Shown here: piece after piece, positions 58,277-64,000 of the stretch
How positions within the stretch are numbered: position 1 is the first letter of the stretch
How the letters are laid out: the number at the start of each line of letters is the position of its first letter
Origin: Cephalotus follicularis
Lineage: Eukaryota; Streptophyta; Magnoliopsida; Oxalidales; Cephalotaceae
Direction: 5' to 3'
Length of the DNA: 64,000 bases
Assembly: GCA_001972305.1 (NCBI GenBank)
Contig: BDDD01001949.1
Location: 9,638-73,637, forward strand
Made by a program: the position numbers and the translations under genes
Notes under the pieces: generated by a model
What the model was told of the DNA's origin: nothing
The model's database searches: none
Seen by the model: only the letters and a program-made list of their open reading frames with translations

Positions 58277-60915
58277 GCAATAGCTTTAGGCAATAAAAAC
58301 TATTATGAATAGTTTTGTAAAGTTGTAGTATTTAAAGTATTATAGAAACTTTTAGTAAAAGATCAAAATATTTTGGTCTTGTAAAGATTTTAGTATGTAA
58401 AAGACCATATATATTGGTCGTATGAACTTTTGTTAATTTTGCAAAAGGCAAATATGTAAGAACACCGTACATAGAATCGGTTTGAACTTTTGTATGAAAG
58501 TAACTTTTGGTAACAGACCAGTATTGGTCTTGGAAAGTATTTTGAACACCAAATTTTTGGGAATTACTTGGGTAAATGTGGCGAAGTGGCCCCGTAACAC
58601 GTGAGGGGCTGATGATAGGAATGTAGTTTTATGACTATGATTCTTACTGGGCTCTTAAAAGCTCACTCCTTTCAATGTTTTGTTTTCAAATAAATCTTCC
58701 AGGAAATGTTGAACGTGAAGTTGCGAGTTTTAGAGGAAGTTCGCAAAAGAAGAGTAAGGAAAGGAAGTATATGCTATGAAGTTATGTTTTATGTCATATG
58801 TGTATGTTTTCCGCTTTGTAACGTTTATGATAAACGATGTATAGATGTTAAAGTAAGGAATTGAATGTTGTAGTTTATGACGTTTTCGAATAAAACGACG
58901 ATGTTTAGAAGTTGTGTTGAAAGTTATAGAACACACTTGAGAGTATGAGAGACTCATGATAAATGTTAGTAATGAGTATAATTGGATTATGATATGCTAA
59001 AGGTTTATGTTTTTCCGTTGTGTAAGTTACATGTAAGTGATGTACAAATGCAAGGGTATTAGGAACGATCATGATAATGAGAATATGATATTTTGAAATT
59101 GATGTTTCAAAGATGTAAGTATATGCGATCCTGTGAAGTTATTGAGTAATAATATTAGGTTTTAAATCTAAGCCAAGGTTTTATGATATGAAATGGATCG
59201 TTGAATGATTAAATAATTTGACGGTCAAAGGTTACACCACGTAACGCACCGATCTTCGGAGCTCGCTTTGAGCTTAAAGCGGACTCGGGTCGGGGGCGCT
59301 ACAGTCCTGTTTGGACAGTTTTTACGATTTTGTCACCCGACAACCCCGATTTCGCTTAGGATACATTCGAGCATTTGTATGCATTGCATATGTACTGTTT
59401 ACTGCCTGTTTATTGACTGATTATAAAGTGTTTATGATTTCGAGATCACTATATTAATTTAGAAATGCACATGTGAAACTGAAAATGACTATTTTGAGTA
59501 CAAAATAAATATTTGATAATAACATATTATTGAACAAACTGGGAAAGCGATTTCCGCCTAATGAACTATTTAAAAGTATTTTCCGCTACTGAAAATACAT
59601 ATTTCAAATGTTTATGACTTTCGAAAATAGTTTGAAATAAACTGTCTGATGTTGATCTAACGATCATTAATGTACTGTTTACTGCACTGTTTACTGTGAC
59701 TATTTTCTGTTTGCTCTGTGGATTTTATGTGGTTGTACTTGAGACACTAGTCTCATGGCGGAGACTTCCAGCGCCGACTAGTGGCAGGGTTGACCTAGGA
59801 GCCAGGAGTTGGCTGGGTAACTCACTGTACTGCACTGTTGTCTTGCTTGGTTGCCTGGAGTAGGGACCGAAGTGGGGGTGTAACTTGGTGCCAGGAGTTA
59901 GCGGCGTTACACATACTGCCTGCCTATTGTGGTCCCTTTGCAGACTTACTGTACTGTTTACTGGTCCTGTTCTGACACTATTGTGCCTGTTTGATGTAGC
60001 CCTGGCCGGGCTACCACTGTACTGTTGTTAAATACATATATTTCATATATGTCCCCACTGATATTTTACCGTAGTGTTAAATTATATATATTTTTTCATA
60101 TATATATGTACACTGGTATTTCTACTGTACTGCATCATCTATGCATACATCACATGACATGCACGTAATTTTGGTCCCAAACTACTTGTCACACCCCGTT
60201 TCCACAGAACATAAATAGCATATAGAGTGGTACGGCAATCAACATATAAATCCGGCTTATGCAAAATTACCATAAATTTAAAACTTTTCATAACCATGAA
60301 CAACCTGCGGAAGCATCAAATATAAGCCGAACACATCACGCGTCCCATACCACGTGATGTTTATAAAATAATCCAACAAGACTGTTGACCGCCCGAAACG
60401 GAGCGTGAAACAAAATACAATACATCAATACGAGATAAAAGTAAACCACATTACAAATAATCCCAAATACAGATCATGATAAATGTTCAAAACTCAAATA
60501 TAAAAGAGATTATCCAAGCTTTCTCTTTAAGTCTTCGTGCATGCTCCATAACATGTCCACTCCATCAATCTGTTACAGTAGGGGTTAGCCTTTGTCCTCA
60601 CTCGGCTAAGCGAATAAACCCATAAATACAGTTCAAGTCATAAGATAATGAGTGCCATAAATGGATGCAAGATGATGCAGTATGACATGAAATTTCCAAG
60701 TAAATATATTTTCTTTATAAAAATATATGTATGCTCACGGTACAAGTATAACTCATAAGTTATATCAACACAAGCAAGAATGTGTTCCCAAAAGGAACCA
60801 GACAATCCAAACGTCATGACCGTCGCCACCTCCTGGCCCCAACGTCATGCACTCTTACTCCCCCCCTCCTGGGAGCAAGTCCAAAAGTTGTTTAGCATGG
60901 AGGCTAAACCAACAA

Positions 60916-61037
60916 CAAGTTACTAGCACAGTGGCGAGTAATCAACAAGTTATTAGCACGATGGCTAATAATCAACAAGTTATTAGCACGGCGGCTAATA
61001 ATCACAAGTTATTAGCACGGTGGCCAATAATCAACAG
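60916..61037. repeat. 30-bp tandem repeat in H
   Basis: Four copies of CAAGTTATTAGCACGGYGGC plus TAATAATCAA, one copy shortened by a base. Confidence 0.88.
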
Positions 61038-61510
61038 GCACAAGCAATTCAAGTACAAGTCAAGCAATTACATATAATTACTTGATCAAAATATATCAAA
61101 ATATACTTTTCCATTTCACAAGTTGTAATAAGTTACAAAACTTAAAACAATACATTTCTCTATCTTTGGAAATACTTCCCCAATCATTTCGAAAATATAT
61201 ATACATACATTTTCGCAAATCACATTTGGTTTTATGATCAAACCTTTAAAACACGTCATTGGAAATACTTCCCCATTTATTTCGAAAATATATAATTTCA
61301 GATGTTGACAAATATACTTTTCGTATACAAATGATCATAATGATCATGCAAGCTTTTCAAAATGGTTTAACACTTTTAGGAAAGCAACCATAATGCAATC
61401 ACAGTAACAATGCAAACATATGCTCAGAATGCATCTAAGTTCATTCCAAAAATCGTTTCGGGTCTAACGGGTCCCATCCAAGCGAAATTCTACTGTCCAG
61501 GAGGAAAGAC

Positions 61511-61852
61511 GTCGATGTCATTCACAAAGGCGTCGATGTCTTCTGGACCAAAGACGTCGATGTCTTCTAAAAAGACGTCGATGTCTTTTTCATACCAGAA
61601 AACATCAGTTGCGAGTCTTGATTCAAGAGGCTAAAACTCAACCTTTTAATCCTTTATATAAACGGATCCCACTATATAAACGTGCAAGACATGCTACTGG
61701 TCGATAGTAACACAACCATAGCATCAATCCGAAACCAAACAGGTAATTCCAAGTGGCTATAATGGCCATCCAAAGTAAACATCACAGTTCAATGATTTCC
61801 CAGAAAAGGAGTCGACGTCTTCTACAAAGACGTCGATGTCTTTTACAACACA
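61511..61852. repeat. GTCGAT box array, H downstream
   Basis: Cores at 61511, 61532, 61556 and 61577 within AAGACGTCGATGTCTT words (gaps 21, 24, 21), and two more near 61811 and 61832 (21 bp apart). Confidence 0.92.
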
Positions 61853-62279
61853 GAACGGGGTTTTCACGTTTTTGACACGCCAGGCAATCATCAAATCCAT
61901 TACCACACACAAATTCATGTAATCTTACATGCAAGGTCAACTTAGTGTATCACAGTGACACTACAACAAGTCCAGAATCTCAATTCAATCATTAACATGC
62001 AATCCACCATGCTAAACATTAATTTAGAACTTAAAAAGCACATATAAATCCATCACTTCCCCTACCTTTGATTTCAAGTTAGAAATCGAAAGTCCACCTC
62101 TTTTAGTACTCCAAGAAGTCACTTGAGTCCACAGGTACGGCTTGGAAGCTCCTGGTTCGTCCTGGCAGTTGGTGTGCAAGCTCCAAGCTTCCTTGCTCAA
62201 CAATGGCACACACACACTGATTTTTCTTTCTCTCTTTCTTCTGGTGTTATGAAACGAGAGAGATAGGTGGGGAGGGTTA

Positions 62280-62287
62280 TTTTTATG
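62280..62287 (-). promoter_or_regulatory. TATA-like box, H LTR
   Basis: CATAAAAA on the minus strand, the same octamer as in LTR A. Confidence 0.5.
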
Positions 62288-62551
62288 CAGATACCTCCCA
62301 CCTAACACACTTATTTTGCCAACTAATAGCCACTCCCGAAATCTCTCCCACTTTCTCTTTTTCTGCATTTCTTTTTGTTCTCTTTTCCTTTCTTTTTGCA
62401 GGTTGCATATGGCAGGTGAGGATTCCTCTGCATGTTCCATGTGAGGACATGTTCTGGGCATCCCTGGAGATACACAGACACGCACAACACGTCCATATGC
62501 ACTAGAAAAGGCGTTAGGTAGCCTTTAAACAATTCCCCCTTGCATGATGTT

Positions 62552-62745
62552 CTGTCGACGAAGAACGTGCTGTCCATTCGTGACAAAGACGTCGACGTCT
62601 TCCATTAGACGTCGATGTCTTTTCCAGTTGGTGAGGAGGTGTCGATGCTTTCTCCCAAAGTCGACGTGCATGTCCCTTCCTTCACGTGTGCACTGGCTTA
62701 CAAAGGAGTCGACGTCTTTCCAAAAGACGTCGATGTCTTTTGGCC
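62552..62745. repeat. GTCGAC box array, H U3
   Basis: AGACGTCGACGTCTT, AGACGTCGATGTCTT (twice), GGTGTCGATGCTTT, AAGTCGACGTG and AGTCGACGTCTTT. Confidence 0.9.
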
Positions 62746-63169
62746 AAAACAGCGTCGTTTCAAGCTTTAACATACATACTCCATTTCTAAGTCCATAACT
62801 AGGGTTTGCAAGCATCTTTTGAGGTTAAAACTCAACATTCTCATTATTCCAAGTTTGAGATTATATCATAAATCAAAATATTACATCCAGGAAAATACCG
62901 GGCGTTACACTACTTTTATGATGGTGGACCGGTTGGACTAGCTTGGACGAAGAACAAGCCTTTATGTTGTTGTTGTTGGTTATATATTCTTCTGGATCGT
63001 AATAAACTGGTTTTGTTTTAAGGACTACTGATGTACCGTACTTTTGGCTTTGTTTAACGATGGGTTTTATTAACGTATAATGAATCACGCTCCGTTTATG
63101 GGCTTTTAACAATGACAGACTTGTATTGAGTAGCGTGCAGTATGGGATGCACGTTACGTGTTTTCAGCT

Positions 63170-64000
63170 TGTAATAACCTCAAACTTCAATTAATGTATA
63201 TTGTACCCAATGATGAATAGAATATGCATTGTATTAAGTTTTAGTATCCAATTACTATGTAATTTGGGGTTGTCAAATTGTTGGACTTAAATTAAAATGC
63301 AAATGTGGTGAAATACACTCAACAAACCAAATCCAGCCTCAAACAGCCGACTGTCATAGGGCAACTGTCGACTGCCTAGTTTATGGATGAACAGTCGACT
63401 GTCATAGAGGAACAGTCGACTGGTTGATGCGAGGAGTGGACAGTCAACTGCCAAGTGAATACAGCCGACTGGTATGGCACAGGACAAGTGTCTGTGCATG
63501 GCGTGGAAAATAGGGCAGTGGTGGCCTACACGTGTCTTGCGTGATAGATGCGTGCCACCAGGTGTACAGCATGCAGACTGAGTGCCTTGCATGTTCTCTA
63601 CTCCTTCTGCAAGACCTGCAACCTGCAATCACAACAGAAAAGTGAGAAAGAAATTGAAAGAAGAGATGCATGTGAGGGAGAGAAGAGAAAATGTGGAAAC
63701 AAGAGTAATGACTTAAATGGGATTGAATTTCCCTTATAAACAGAAGCTCCATGAGCGATTAGAGAATTAGAAACACTGGGGATAGAGGAACTCTCACTGG
63801 AGACTTGGGTGCATGTTGAAGGACTGGAGTTCAAAGGAGGAGTTGAAGCTTTGATTTCCTGGTAAACTCCGGGTTCTGTTATTGTTGAAGTTATAGTTAA
63901 ACAGTAGCATGTTCGTTCTATAACTCTACTGATTAAATATGATCATCAATAATAAGCCTGGAAATTAGAGATTTATTTGGTTAGGAAATGGAAAATGGAA
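63170..64000 (+). mobile_element. I-family LTR, start only
   Basis: Starts TGTAATAACCTC and follows the first 700 bp of LTR 49330-51976, including the array and the leader. Box cores occur between 63351 and 63470. A better TATA box (CTTATAAAC, 63733-63741) and a donor-like CTG|GTAAACTCC near 63858-63868 are present. It runs off the window. Left flank CAGCT (63165-63169). Confidence 0.88.

Larger units (their letters stand above)
56700..59303 (+). mobile_element. Solo LTR F
   Basis: About 2.6 kb, TGTAATGACCCGAATTTCC to GGGGGCGCTACA, with the perfect duplication GTCCT (56695-56699, 59304-59308). It contains GTCGAC boxes, a long AT-rich tract and a 25-bp tandem array with a gap. No coding region. 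Confidence 0.94.
60187..62909 (-). mobile_element. Solo LTR H
   Basis: A 2723-bp chromovirus-type solo LTR in minus orientation, TGTAACGCCCGG at 62909 to GGGGTGTGACA at 60187, with the perfect duplication CTACT (60182-60186, 62910-62914), inside LTR G. Minus-strand TATA-like CATAAAAA at 62287-62280. Donor-like AAAG|GTAGGGG at 62069-62059 and acceptor-like CTACTGTAACAG ending at 60570. Confidence 0.95.
55417..63169 (+). mobile_element. Chromovirus-type LTR G, twice interrupted
   Basis: Pieces 55417-56699, 59309-60181 and 62915-63169 around solo LTRs F and H, then cut by an I-family LTR at 63170. It begins TATAACGCCCGGGATT (probably a decayed TG). Its last piece matches the A LTR (CACGCTCCGTTT, GTATGGGATGCACG). 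The GCCAGGAGTTGGCTGGGTAA module lies at about 59800-59820. No internal region is visible, so solo or complete cannot be told. Confidence 0.78.

Overview
This window is intergenic heterochromatin-like DNA from a flowering plant. I see no host protein-coding gene, tRNA or rRNA. Almost every base can be assigned to LTR retrotransposons: Ty3/gypsy chromoviruses of the Del/Tekay type (tRNA-Met primer site, two CCHC knuckles, C-terminal chromodomain), Athila-type Ty3/gypsy (tRNA-Asp primer site) and SIRE-like Ty1/copia. The species cannot be named from these data.

Layout. 1-3670: an Athila-type element on the minus strand, entering from the left (gag-protease remnant, primer site, 5' LTR). 3671-32941: an LTR (family D) split by a 28.8-kb chromovirus B (3809-32577, minus strand, GTCAG target duplication). 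B carries three insertions: solo LTR L2 (3971-9078), which itself holds an inverted solo LTR L of the same family (5057-7684); a complete chromovirus A (15247-24659); and a non-coding LTR-type unit C (27378-31732). 32942-37661: a minus-strand copia element E cut by D, with an Athila-type solo LTR in its own LTR. 37662-42768: LTR fragments (K, F2) and the 3' end of chromovirus M. 42769-51976: chromovirus I with a truncated 5' LTR. 51977-55416: LTR fragments N and D2, with copia solo LTR J. 55417-63169: LTR G split by solo LTRs F and H. 63170-64000: the start of another I-family LTR.

Target-site duplications were found by eye for nine insertions (A AGGCC, B GTCAG, C GTCCA, L2 CATAC, L decayed TTCGG, Athila-type solo GTTCA, J GTAGG, F GTCCT, H CTACT). 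They fix the nesting order: copia E, then D, then B and the Athila-type element, then A, C and L2 inside B, then L inside L2. All coding regions are broken.

The main unexplained structure is a set of short palindromic boxes centred on GTCGAC and spaced about 21 bp apart. They lie in the LTRs of at least nine families from both Ty1/copia and Ty3/gypsy. In the families whose LTR start is visible, an array begins roughly 120-210 bp from that end, and many families carry a second array downstream of the TATA box. The flanks of the palindrome are family specific (CAGTCGACTG, AAGCGTCGACGCTT, AGACGTCGACGTCT). One Athila-type LTR has the arrays while a related LTR lacks them. Several chromovirus LTRs also share a pair of blocks resembling intron donor and acceptor sites.
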